From Palsa-1033 sp963735455 (lineage in GTDB: Bacteria; Chloroflexota; Limnocylindria; Limnocylindrales; CSP1-4): a stretch of DNA of 64,000 nucleotides. Under the pieces are notes generated by a model. That model was not told the DNA's origin. It saw only the letters and a program-made list of their open reading frames with translations, and ran no database searches. Shown here in pieces: positions 7,653-16,758 of the stretch (positions within the stretch are counted from its first letter, which is position 1; each line of letters opens with the position of its first letter). The stretch spans positions 620,001-684,000 of the forward strand of contig CAVTKZ010000002.1 of assembly GCA_963735455.1 (NCBI GenBank). Direction: 5' to 3'. Made by a program: the position numbers and the translations under genes.

Positions 7653-8713
7653 TGCAAATCCTGGTCCTGGGCGACAGCTACTGTCCCAGCACGATGTTCC
7701 GGCCGGCCTTCGCCGGGCTCGGCGCCGGTACCGAGGTCGACTACGCCGACCTCGAAGATGAGCCCGACTGGCAGCCGGTCAGCCCGTCCGAGCGGCGGGT
7801 GAAGGAAGTCCTCGGCTCGCCCCAGCAGGTGATCGCCCGGCTCGCCGGCCAGGAGCTGCTCGTCGTCCAGGGCGCGCCGGTGACCGATGCGGTCCTCGAT
7901 GCGGCCCCGATCCGGCTGGTGGCGGTGGCCCGCGGTGGTCCCGTCAACATCGACCTGCAGGCCGCCGCCGACCGGGGCATCCCGGTCGTCACCACGCCCG
8001 GCAAGAACGCCACGGCCGTGGCCGAGCTGACGATCGCCTGCCTGGTCCTGCTCGCCCGCCGGGCAATCGACGCGGTGCGCTGGATCGACGGCGGCGGTGA
8101 GTTCGGCCTCGACAACTACGAGGGCGCCCGCTGGCTCGGCCACGACCTCGCCGGCCACAGCCTGGGACTGGTCGGCTTCGGCCAGGTCGGCCGCCGGGTC
8201 GCGGCCCGGGCGGCCGCCTTCGAGATGCGGATCCTGGCCTACGACCCGTACATGGCCCCCGACGCGGTCCTGGCGGGAGGGGCCCAGCCGGTCGGCCTGG
8301 ACGAGCTCCTGGCCGACTCGGATCATCTCTCGCTCCATGCCCGGCTGAGCGCCGATAATCGGGGCCTGTTCGACGCGCGGAGGTTCGCCCAGATGCGCCA
8401 TGGAGCGACGTTCGTGAATACCGCCCGGGCCGAGCTCGCCGACGAAACGGCGCTCCACGACGCCCTCGTCTCGGGCCGGCTATCGGGCGCCGCGGTCGAT
8501 GTCGCCTCCGGCCGCCCGGCCGGCCGGCCCCATCCGCTCGTCGGCCTGCCCAACGTGATCGTCCTGCCCCATATCGGCGGGGCCACCGTCGACACCCTCG
8601 AGACGGGCGGCCGGCTGGCCGCCGCGGAGGTTGCCCGGTTCGTCGCCGGTCAGCCGCTGCTCAACGTCGCCAACCGTGAGGCGCTGGCAGCGGCCGGGGT
8701 CCGCCCCCGATGA
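7652..8713 (+). CDS. D-isomer-specific 2-hydroxyacid dehydrogenase family protein
   Basis: The 353-residue protein has an N-terminal catalytic half and a Rossmann half with GFGQVG at 175-180. Catalytic arginine is in FVNTARAEL (Arg259) and histidine in VLPHIGG (His307). The acidic catalytic residue usually seen in DVFxxEP is not obvious: the segment reads DVASGRPAGRPHP. Either the subfamily differs or the usual acid is absent. Members reduce 2-keto acids, or oxidise 2-hydroxyacids, with NAD(P). It sits between the AraD-like and LsrK-like genes with overlapping ends, so it probably acts on a product of that pathway. Confidence 0.75.
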   Translation: MQILVLGDSYCPSTMFRPAFAGLGAGTEVDYADLEDEPDWQPVSPSERRVKEVLGSPQQVIARLAGQELLVVQGAPVTDAVLDAAPIRLVAVARGGPVNIDLQAAADRGIPVVTTPGKNATAVAELTIACLVLLARRAIDAVRWIDGGGEFGLDNYEGARWLGHDLAGHSLGLVGFGQVGRRVAARAAAFEMRILAYDPYMAPDAVLAGGAQPVGLDELLADSDHLSLHARLSADNRGLFDARRFAQMRHGATFVNTARAELADETALHDALVSGRLSGAAVDVASGRPAGRPHPLVGLPNVIVLPHIGGATVDTLETGGRLAAAEVARFVAGQPLLNVANREALAAAGVRPR

Positions 8714-10270
8714 GCCACACCCTGGCGATCGACCTCGGCACCGGCAGCTGCCGGGCGCTGGTCTTCGACCTCGAGGGCCGGCCGATCGCGACCAGCCAGC
8801 GCGAATGGTCCCATCCGCCGATCCCCGGCGTGCCCGGCTCGCAGTCGTTCGACACCGGCCGGAACTGGCCGCTCATCGCCGCCTGCGTGCGCGAAGCGAT
8901 CGCCGCCAGCGGTCTCCAGCCGGCCGACATCAAGGCCGTCTCGGCCACCAGCATGCGCGAGGGGATGGTCCTGTACGACGCCGACGGCCGCGAGATCTGG
9001 GCCTGTCCCAACGTCGATTCGCGGGCCTCGAGCGAAGCCGACGAACTGGTCCGGGCCGGGCTCGCCGCGAAGATCTACGGCGTCGCCGGCGACTGGGTTT
9101 CGATCACCTCGCCCGCCCGTTTCTGGTGGATTCGCGACCACCAGCCCGAGGTCTTCCGCTCGATCGCCCACATGGGCATGCTCTCGGACTGGGTGCTGTA
9201 CCGGTTGACCGGGCGCTTCGTGACCGACCCGTCGGCGGGCTCGAGCTCGAACCTGTTCGACCTGGCCCGGCGGACCTGGTCGCCGGAGGTGCTCGACTGG
9301 GTCGGCCTGCCGGCGACGATCGTGCCCGAGGTCCTGGAGCCGGGCTCGCCCGTCGGCGGGGTGACCGCCGCTGCGGCCGCCGAGACCGGCCTCGCCGCCG
9401 GGCACACCGGTGATCGTCGGCGGGGCCGACACCCAGCTCGGCCTGGTCGGGATCGGCCTGGGCAGCCCCGGCCGGCTGGCGCTCCTGGGCGGCAGCTTCT
9501 GGCAGCTGACCGTCGTCACCGACCGGCCGCTGATCGATCCCGACGCCCGGCTGCGAACCCTGTGCCATGCCCTGCCCGGCCAGTGGATGACCGAGGGAAT
9601 CGGCTTCTACTGCGGGATCGTGATGCGCTGGTTCCGCGACGCGTTCTGCGACCCGGAGCGGGCCGAGGCGCTCCGCCGGGGGATCGATCCGTACGCGGTG
9701 ATGGAGGAGCTGGCGGCGACCACCCCGGTCGGGTCGAACGGCCTGGTGGCCATCTTCTCGAACGTGATGAACGCCAAGCGCTGGGTCCAGGCCAGCCCGT
9801 CCTTCGTCCAGTTCGACGTCGACGACCCGGCGGCCACCGGCCGGGCCGCCTGCATCCGGGCGATCGAGGAGCAGGCCGCCTATGCCACTCGCGGCCACCT
9901 CAAGATCATCGAGGCGCTGACCGGCACGACCTACGACGAGCTGATCTTCACCGGCGGCGCCTCGCGCGGCCGCCTCTGGCCCCAGATCGTCGCCGACGTG
10001 ACCGGCCTCCGGGTGCGGGTCGCCTCGGTCACCGAGTCGACCGCGCTCGGCGCGGCGATCTTCGCCGGGCTGGGGGTGGGCCTCTACCGCGACCTGCCCG
10101 AGGCCCTGGCCGGGATCGTCCGCTTCGAGGACCCGATCGAGCCGGATCCCGCCAACGTGGCCACCTATGCCGGCCTGTTCGACCGCTGGGCCGGGATCTA
10201 CCAACGCGTCCTTGAGCTGTCCGAAGCCGGCCTCGCCCGTCCGATGTGGCGGCCGGCCGGCGCCCTGTGA
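8710..10270 (+). CDS. lsrK: Autoinducer-2 kinase-type FGGY carbohydrate kinase (LsrK-like), frameshifted
   Basis: The protein runs from IDLGTGSCRALVFDLEG at its start to about 519 residues, against about 530 in E. coli LsrK. Similarity by memory is unusually close over the whole length. Shared features include the VPGS-FD-NW segment, SMREGMVLYD, WACPNVDSRA, MLSDWVLYRLTG, and GLTMRWFRDAFC-type sequence (GIVMRWFRDAFC). FGGY kinases phosphorylate sugars or DPD-type compounds with ATP. A single extra base near 9403 (GCCGGGCACACC) breaks the frame; with GCCGGCACACC it reads AAGTPVIVGGADTQ. The break lies in a G run, so an error is likely. It overlaps the dehydrogenase stop and precedes the LsrF-type gene. 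Confidence 0.85.
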
Positions 10271-10306
10271 CCAACCACCTGCCGCCCCAGCTCGCGAGGT
10301 AACCCG

Positions 10307-11200
10307 ATGCCCGAAGCCGATTCGCTCGAACGCAAGGACTTCCACCTGTCCCAGCCCGCCCGCAACGAGCCCTTCTTCCTGAAGGGCTCGGGCGCCTATG
10401 ACTGGGGGATGCAGAACCGGCTGGCCCGGATCTTCCGGCCGGCGAGCGGCCGGACGGTGATGCTGGCGGTCGACCATGGCTACTTCCAGGGGCCGACCAG
10501 CGGCCTCGAGCGGATCGACCTCGACATCGCCCCGCTGGTCGGCTCGGTCGACGCCCTGTTCTGCACCCGGGGCATCCTCCGCTCGAGCATCCCGGCGAGC
10601 ATCTCCGCGCCCGTCGTCCTGCGCGCTTCGGGCGGTCCGTCGATCCTGCGCGAGCTGAGCGACGAGGAGATCGCACTGAGCATCGACGACGCGGTCCGGC
10701 TGAACGCCGCCGGGGTCGGGGTCCAGGTCTTCGTGGGCGGCCCGAACGAGACCCGGACCGTCCACAACATGACCCAGCTGGTCGACGCCGGACTGAAGGT
10801 CGGGATGCCCGTCCTGGGCGTGACCGCCGTGGGGCGTGAGCTGACCCGCGACTCGCGCTACCTGGGCCTGGCCACCCGGATCTGCGCGGAGCTGGGGGCC
10901 CAGGTGGTCAAGACGTACTACTGCGAGGAAGGCTTCGAGAAGGTCACCGCCGGCTGCCCGGTGCCGATCGTGATGGCCGGCGGCAAGAAGCTGCCCGAGC
11001 TCGAGGCCCTGACCATGGCCTATCGCGGGATCAACGAGGGCGCCGCCGGCGTGGACATGGGCCGCAACATCTTCCAGACCGACGCGCCGGCGGCGATGCT
11101 GGCGGCGATCAACGGGGTCGTCCACGACGGCCTGACGCCGGCCCTTGCCCTCGACCTGTTCCGGACCCTCGCCGCGGCGATGACGGCCAGCCCGGCGTGA
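10307..11200 (+). CDS. lsrF: LsrF-type 3-hydroxy-2,4-pentadione-5-phosphate thiolase / class I aldolase family
   Basis: The 297-residue protein matches E. coli LsrF nearly end to end by my recollection: KDFHLSQPARN, LKGSGAYDWGMQNRL, AVDHGYFQGPTSGLERID, CTRGILR, then VVKTYYCEEGF with the Schiff-base lysine at 202, and GVDMGRNIFQ. In E. coli, LsrF transfers an acetyl group from phosphorylated, isomerised AI-2 to CoA and releases dihydroxyacetone phosphate. The start is supported by a GAGGT site about 8 bases upstream. Its stop overlaps the GTG of the next epimerase gene (GTGA). LsrG, which makes the LsrF substrate in E. coli, is not seen. Confidence 0.88.
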   Translation: MPEADSLERKDFHLSQPARNEPFFLKGSGAYDWGMQNRLARIFRPASGRTVMLAVDHGYFQGPTSGLERIDLDIAPLVGSVDALFCTRGILRSSIPASISAPVVLRASGGPSILRELSDEEIALSIDDAVRLNAAGVGVQVFVGGPNETRTVHNMTQLVDAGLKVGMPVLGVTAVGRELTRDSRYLGLATRICAELGAQVVKTYYCEEGFEKVTAGCPVPIVMAGGKKLPELEALTMAYRGINEGAAGVDMGRNIFQTDAPAAMLAAINGVVHDGLTPALALDLFRTLAAAMTASPA

Positions 11201-11928
11201 CCGGACGTCCCGCTGGGGGAGTCGACTGGCTCCTCGCCGGCGGACCGCGGGCCTCGATCGGGATCCTGACCGCGGACCTGGCCAACCTGGGCTCGGAGGT
11301 CGCCCTCCTCGAGAGGCTGGGCGTCGAGCTGGTCCACGTCGACGTGATGGACGGGGTCTACTGCCCGCAGCTCACGGTCGGCGCGCCGATCGTCAAGGCG
11401 ATCGGGCCGGGCGTCCTGCGCGACGTCCACCTGATGGTCGACGACCCGCTCGCCAAAATCGAGCCGATTCTCGCTGCCGGGGCCGACATCGTCACGGTCC
11501 ACATCGAGCGGGCCGGCCATCCCCACCGCGTCTTCACCGCCCTGGCCGAGCTCCACGGCCGGCTGGCCGCGACCGACCGCCCGCTGATCCGGGGGATCGG
11601 CCTGAGCCCCAGCCAGCCGGTCGAAGCCATCGAGCCGTTGCTCGAACTGGTCGAGTACGTCCTCGTGCTGGCCATCGATCCGGGCTGGGGCGGCCAGGCG
11701 TTCATTCCCGGGACGCTCGCCCGGATCGCCCAGGTCCGGGAGCTGATCACCGCTTCCGGGCGGTCGATCGCGGTCGGCGTCGACGGCGGGGTCACGATGG
11801 CCAACGTCGCGAGCCTGGCCGGGCTGGGCCTCGACGTGATCGTGACCGGCAGTGCCGTTTTCGACGGCCGGGCCGCCGAGGCGAACGGCCGGCGGATGCT
11901 CGAGCTGGTCCGAGGCGGTCCCGCCTAG
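11197..11928 (+). CDS. Ribulose-phosphate 3-epimerase family protein (LsrE-like position)
   Basis: This 243-residue TIM barrel of the Rpe family has HVDVMDG and DVHLMVDDP, a modified TVHIERAGH where Rpe has VHxE, then DPGWGGQAF and VGVDGGV for phosphate binding. It starts at a GTG overlapping the lsrF-like stop. Salmonella lsr operons also carry an Rpe-like gene, lsrE, of uncertain role beside lsrF, so the gene order here is meaningful. A general pentose-phosphate epimerase is the alternative. It is the last gene of this operon. Confidence 0.8.
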   Translation: MTGRPAGGVDWLLAGGPRASIGILTADLANLGSEVALLERLGVELVHVDVMDGVYCPQLTVGAPIVKAIGPGVLRDVHLMVDDPLAKIEPILAAGADIVTVHIERAGHPHRVFTALAELHGRLAATDRPLIRGIGLSPSQPVEAIEPLLELVEYVLVLAIDPGWGGQAFIPGTLARIAQVRELITASGRSIAVGVDGGVTMANVASLAGLGLDVIVTGSAVFDGRAAEANGRRMLELVRGGPA

Positions 11929-12436
11929 CGCCGCGTCGGAGGTCCGCTCGGCCGCGTCTCCAGGCCCGGCTCCGCATGGCGACTTCGGACGATTGTCGCT
12001 GGCAGACGAATTACGCTCAGGTCGAGCCGGATTCCGCCGTCTGGCTGTCGGTTGCAGCCCGATCCGTGCGTAGAGGCCCGACCGGCCGAGCCGTCGCGAG
12101 CTGCAGATGCCCGATTCCGGAGTAGCGCGTCCGGTGGCGACATTCGTCCCAACCTGGCGAGGCTAGTCCCTACAGCACCGGCCGAACCGGGGCCTCGCCC
12201 GTCGCGGGCCGATGAACTCGCCGGGCTTCGTGTCAAGACGCGAGTTGCGTCGAGCTTATGGTCGTCCGTCAGCCTATTTCGCGGACCCTCGACGCTCCCA
12301 TGAGCGAATTCGTGCGTGGGCGACCGAATGGGACCTCGGTCGATCGGGCCAATTGAGGGTTCTCTGACCTTTAGCTCGACCCGCCTCGCGTTTTGGCGAG
12401 GCCGCCGATCCGCGCGCCGCCCTGCCCCGGGCGAGC
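11929..12436. other. Intergenic region between convergent operons
   Basis: About 510 bases lie between the lsr-like operon and the DUF4038 glycosidase. I find no protein-like reading frame: the short open frames have arbitrary composition and no ribosome-binding site. The right-hand part (12340-12390) is locally AT-richer. One hairpin is listed separately. Confidence 0.6.
12383..12402 (-). terminator. Hairpin downstream of the sugar ABC operon
   Basis: GCCTCGC (12383-12389) pairs with GCGAGGC (12396-12402) around a GTTTTG loop, 35 bases after the last stop codon of the leftward transporter/glycosidase operon. There is no U tract after it on that strand, so termination is only suggested. Confidence 0.35.
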
Positions 12437-13727
12437 TCAGCCTCTCGGGGAACGCACCGTCAAGACCGAATCCTCCGCAAAGGGCGGCGTGAGGACGACC
12501 GCCCCTGGCCCGCTGACCGGATCGCCGGCGACCCGCACGCCCGTCGCCGGTTCGAACCACTCGACGCTCAAACGGCCTCCGGCAAGCCGGGCCGGATCGA
12601 TCGTCAGGGGCCGCCGAACCGGCAGGTAGGCAACGGCCAGGTCGCTCGCCTTCGAGACGGCGGCCGTCACCCGGTCGAGCCCGCGCGCCTCGCCCAGGCC
12701 GGCCGTGGCGAAGGCGTGTCTCTCGTCGGGCTCGAGATCGGCCCACGGAAGGGCCCGGAAGAAGTCGCCCCAGCGGGCCATCGCGACCGAGGCCGGGCTG
12801 CGGAGCTGGTCCTGCCAGCCCGCGCCGAACAGCCACATCGGCTTGTTGCCGATCAGGTGCCCGTTCCCGCCGCACAGGACCGACCACCAGGCCTGGCGCC
12901 GGATCTGGAGCTCGGAGGCATCGTGCTCACCCTCGTAGGTCGATTCGATCAGGTAGAAGGGCGTGACCGGCTCCCGGTTCCAGTCGTCGATCAGCTTGCG
13001 ATGGACGATCCCGTAGGTGTACGTCGGGTTGACGTCGAGCCAGTCGGCGCCGGGAAACGTGTCGATCGGCGAGTCCTCGGGATGGACGTGGGCCGTGAAC
13101 GGGGTCGTGATCCCGGTGGAGCGCAGGCCGTGGGCCAGGGCGTTGAGCGGCTCCGCCGGCGAGGCCCGGATTCCGGTCGCCGCCGAGCATCCACATGATG
13201 TTGTCGAAATGGCCGAAGCGGCGCCCGAGGTACTCGCCCCAGCTCCGGTTGCCGGCCGGCCCGTTGGCCACGACCTCGTCGTACCAGCCTTCGGAGCGAT
13301 TGCCGAAGCCCGGGTAGTGGGGATGGGGATAGCCCAGGTAGGCCGGCGCCAGGAGGACCAGGAAGCCCCGCTCGGCGATCAGGTCCAGGACCTGCTCGAC
13401 GTGGTCCATGTAGGCCGGATTGGGGGTCGTGAAGTCGCCCGGCGTCAGGAACGGCTCGGCGCCGGCCAGGTCGCGCGGCGGGTCGGCCGAGAAGAGGTAC
13501 TCGACGACGCTGACCATGATCGTGTTGAAGCCCAGCGCGCGGCGCTCGTCGAGGTAGCGGGTGGTGCCCTCGATCGTCGTGTTGGCGATCAGCGACCAGG
13601 CCGCGTCACCCTGCAGGAGCACGGGCCGGCCGGCCGGGTCGAGCAGCCGGCGCCGATCGGCCGAGACGTGGAGCGGGAAGATGGTCGGTGGCGGGACGGC
13701 CGGGAGCGGCTCGTGCGGCCCGCTCAT
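12437..13727 (-). CDS. DUF4038-type glycoside hydrolase-like protein, frameshifted
   Basis: The N-terminal part reads as an apiosidase-like DUF4038 barrel: LLQGDAAWSLI near residue 40, GFNTIMVSVVEYLF, then DFTTPNPAYMDHVEQVLDLIAERG and MWMLGGDRNP. After about 13165 the frame breaks. In the other frame it resumes as LNALAHGLRSTGIT and runs to MWLFGAGWQ and a small C-terminal beta domain ending at 12437, about 430 residues in total. An extra G in CCGGCGG would explain it. Such proteins cleave plant-type glycosides, with few members characterised. It overlaps the transporter ATPase stop by ATGA and probably processes the imported sugar. No signal peptide is seen. Confidence 0.7.
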
Positions 13728-14860
13728 GCGCGGTCCCCGGCCAGCCGGACCCGATCGCCGTCGGCGTCGAAGAGGCGGGTCGCGCCGGGCGCGACCTGGA
13801 GCTGGACCGTGGCCCCTTCGGCGACCTTCGTCTCGGCGTCAACCCGGATCGTGACCACCGCTCCGCCCTCGACGTTGGCAGTCAGGAAGATGTCGGCCCC
13901 GACCGGTTCGACCAGCTCGATCACGGCCGGGAAGGAACCCGGCGTGGATTCGGCGCTGAGCAGGAGCTCTTCGGGGCGGATCCCGACCGCCGCCGGACCG
14001 TCGGCCAGGCTCGCCGCGGCCAGGCCGGGCAGCTCGACCGGCACCGGTCCGACGAAGCGCCGGCTGCCGTTGGCGGTCTCGATCCGGCCGTCGAGGATGT
14101 TCATCGGCGGGCTGCCCACGAACGAGGCGACAAAGCGGTTGGCCGGCCGGCGGTAGACCTCGTCGGGCGGCCCGATCTGCTGGATCAGGCCAGTGCGCAT
14201 GACCACGACCCGGTCGGCCATGGTCATCGCCTCGACCTGGTCGTGGGTGACGTAGACGGTGGTCCGGCCGACGCGCTTGTGGAGGCGCAGCAGCTCCGAT
14301 CGCATCTGGACCCGGAGGAGGGCGTCGAGATTCGAGAGCGGCTCGTCCATCAGGAAGGCGAGCGGCTGGCGGACGATCGCGCGGCCCAGGGCGACCCGCT
14401 GGCGCTGGCCGCCCGACAGCTCGTCGGGATACTTGTCGAGCTCGCTGCCGATCTGCAGGAGGTTGGCCGCAAAGGCCACCTGCTGCTCGATCTCGGCCTT
14501 CGGCCGGCCGGCCATCTTGAGCGGGAAGCCGATGTTGCTGCGCACGGTCATGTGCGGGTAGAGGGCGTAGTTCTGGAAGACCATGGCCACGTCCCGGGCG
14601 CTCGGCTTGAGGTAGTTGGCGAGCTTGCCGCCGATGTAGACCTCGCCCTCGGTCAGGTCCTCGAGGCCGGCGATGATCTTGAGCAGGGTGCTCTTGCCGC
14701 AGCCCGACGGACCCAGGAGGACGACGAACTCGCCCGGCTCGATGTCCAGGTCGACCCCGCCCAGGGCGGTGATCCGGCCATAGCGCTTGGTCACCCCCAG
14801 GATCTCGATCGCGTACTGGGAACCGGTCGCGGAGTCGGTGCTCGAAGGGGCGCTGGTCAT
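13724..14860 (-). CDS. Sugar ABC transporter ATP-binding protein (MalK/UgpC type)
   Basis: The 378-residue ATPase has Walker A GPSGCGKST at 50-58, Q-loop FQNYALYPHMT, signature LSGGQ at 148-152, Walker B FLMDEP at 169-174 and VTHD. After about residue 240 comes the OB-fold (TOBE) regulatory domain typical of CUT1 sugar importers, with GIRPEEL. Its start overlaps the inner permease stop, and its stop overlaps the glycosidase start. It would energise the two permeases immediately upstream. The open frame extends far upstream (to 16714) only because the permeases are frameshifted; this is not a fusion. Confidence 0.92.
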   Translation of the reverse strand: MTSAPSSTDSATGSQYAIEILGVTKRYGRITALGGVDLDIEPGEFVVLLGPSGCGKSTLLKIIAGLEDLTEGEVYIGGKLANYLKPSARDVAMVFQNYALYPHMTVRSNIGFPLKMAGRPKAEIEQQVAFAANLLQIGSELDKYPDELSGGQRQRVALGRAIVRQPLAFLMDEPLSNLDALLRVQMRSELLRLHKRVGRTTVYVTHDQVEAMTMADRVVVMRTGLIQQIGPPDEVYRRPANRFVASFVGSPPMNILDGRIETANGSRRFVGPVPVELPGLAAASLADGPAAVGIRPEELLLSAESTPGSFPAVIELVEPVGADIFLTANVEGGAVVTIRVDAETKVAEGATVQLQVAPGATRLFDADGDRVRLAGDRA

Positions 14861-15757
14861 TGCTTCAGTGCTCCGGCAAGGGATCGGGCCAGGAATTGGC
14901 GCTGGAGGACGAAGAAGAAGATGCCGATGGGCACGAGGGACATCACCGCGGCGGCCGACCACAGCCCGTAGTCCGCCCCGCCATGCGAGCGGAGCGCCGC
15001 GACGCCCACGGTCAGGACCTGCAGGTCGTCGCTCGAGGTCGCGATCAGCGGCCAGATGAAGCTCATGAACTGGTCGGTGAAGATGATCACCGCCAGGACC
15101 ACCAGGCCGGGCTTGATCAGGGGCAGGATGATCCGGCGGTAGATCCCGAACTCGCTCACCCCGTCCAGCCGGGCGGCGTTCTCGAGGTCCTTGGGCAGGC
15201 CCAGGATGAACTGGCGCATCAGGAAGACGCCCAGCGGGATTGGCCAGCGGCGGCAGGATCAGCGCGAGGTAGGTGTTGGTCAGGCCCAGCGCATTGACCA
15301 GCGCCCAGAGAGGCACGATCAGGGCCCCCAGGGGGACCATCAGCAGGATCAGCATCGACAGGAAGATCAGCCGCTTGCCGGTCAGCTGGAGCTTGGCCAG
15401 GGCATAGCCGGCCATCGAGTCCATGAACACCTTGATCAGGGTGACGGTGCCCGCCACGAACAGGGTGTTGAACATCCAGCGCAGGAAGCCCGTGTCGCCG
15501 AGCAGCTTCTGGTAGTTGCCGATGAACGGCGGGATCGGCAGCAGCTTGGGCGGGTAGGTGAAGATCTCGGTGCTGTTCTTGAACGAGGCCAGGACGACGT
15601 AGTAGAACGGCGCGACGAGCAGGAACGTGATCACGATCAGGAAGGCGTGCTTGCCCAGCCCGCGCAGGCGCCGCGCGCGCCGGCTGCGGCTGTGCTCGGC
15701 GGCGATCGCCTGGACGGCGGCCGGGGAGCCCTGGCGGGGCCCGATCGCGACGCTCAT
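14857..15757 (-). CDS. Sugar ABC transporter permease (MalG type), frameshifted
   Basis: From ATG 15757 the protein shows a cytoplasmic N-terminus, a membrane segment (FLIVITFLLVAPFYYVVLASFK), and further helices through LILLMVPLGALIVPLWALVN. The frame breaks near 15237 in AATCCCGCTGGG. With one C fewer it reads NPLGVFLMRQFILGLP, followed by the inner-membrane EAA loop (ENAARLDGVSEFGIYRRIILPLIKPG) and the last helices, about 300 residues in all. It pairs with the MalF-type permease to form the channel. The indel is in a C run, which suggests a sequencing error. Confidence 0.8.
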
Positions 15758-16714
15758 CAGTCGTCGCCCCGGCGCGAGCGGAGGAGGCGCATCTGGGTCA
15801 GGGTCAGGGTCAGGATGGCCACGATCAGGACGAGCGAGATCGCCGCGGCGAAGCCCACCTTGTCGTTCGAGCCGAAGACGTACTGCCAGACCCGGAAGAT
15901 GATCGTGGTCGTGGCCGTGCCCGGGCCGCCGTTGGTCAGGACGAGCGCCGTGTCGAAGACCTGCAGGCCCCAGATCGTCGAGACGACGATCGCGAAGAAC
16001 AGGATCCGGCGCATCAGCGGCAGGGTCAGGTACCAGAAGCGCTTGGCGCTCGAGGCGCCATCGAGATCGGCCGCCTGGTACAGCTCCTGGGGCAGGCCGA
16101 TGATCGCCGCCACGAAGAAGATCGCCCAGTAGCCGACGTTGCGCCAGACGTCGAGCGCCGCCAGCACGCCCAGGGCTGTCCCCGAGCCCAGCCAGGTGAC
16201 CGGCTGGAGTCCCAGCGCCCGGAGGACCTCGTTGAACAGGCCGAAGTCGACGTTGGTCAGGAACAGCCAGATCAGGCCGGCCACGACCCCCGGCACGAGG
16301 ACCGGGAAGTAGACGAAGAAGCGATAGACGGCCGCGCCTCGTCCGATCCGGGCCAGGACCAGCGAGATCGCCAGCGCCCCGATCAGGATCGGCGGGATCG
16401 ACAGGAGGGCGAAGGTGAGCGTGTTCTGGATGGCGGTCGTAGCCCCGACCAGGCTCCGGCAGCCGCTCGAAGTTCTGGAGCCCGACCGACTTGGTGCCGT
16501 TGACGATGCCCCCGGCCTGGGTGCTCCACCAGACGGTGCCGATCACCGGCACGACCAGGAAGACGACGAAGAACACGAACATCGGGGCCAGGAACAGCCA
16601 CGCCGTCAGCTCGCGCTTGAGGCGAGCCTGACGGCGAAGCTGGCGATGTTGCCCGGGGGACAGCCGCATCCGGCGCGGGCGGCCGTCACCGATCAGGTCT
16701 GTTCCAAGCGCCAT
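15757..16714 (-). CDS. Sugar ABC transporter permease (MalF type), frameshifted
   Basis: A 35-residue basic N-terminus leads into the helix TAWLFLAPMFVFFVVFLVVPVIGTVWW and QNFERLPE. Around 16460 the frame breaks in GAGCCTGGTCGG. Removing one C gives ELVGATTAIQNTLTFALLSIPP, and the protein continues through YFPVLVPGVVAGLIWLFL and the EAA loop (ELYQAADLDGASSAKRFWYLTLPLM) to about 319 residues. It overlaps the MalG-type permease (TGATG). Together with the lipoprotein upstream it forms a CUT1 importer for an unknown glycoside or oligosaccharide. Confidence 0.8.
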
Positions 16715-16758
16715 CGAGTGGGTCGAATGCTACCTGGCTCGGGCTCGGAATTCGGCCC

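Noticed and set aside
9104..11125. Long antisense open frames over the kinase and thiolase genes, and similar ones across the window
   Set aside because: High GC leaves long antisense frames without stops. They have no ribosome-binding sites and no recognisable motifs.
12052..12303. A short frame in the 11.9-12.4 kb gap
   Set aside because: No ribosome-binding site, composition unlike proteins here, no family resemblance.
13724..16714. A 996-residue frame apparently fusing two permeases and an ATPase
   Set aside because: Frameshifts in the two permease genes place their first parts in the ATPase frame by chance. Separate starts and ATGA overlaps show three genes.
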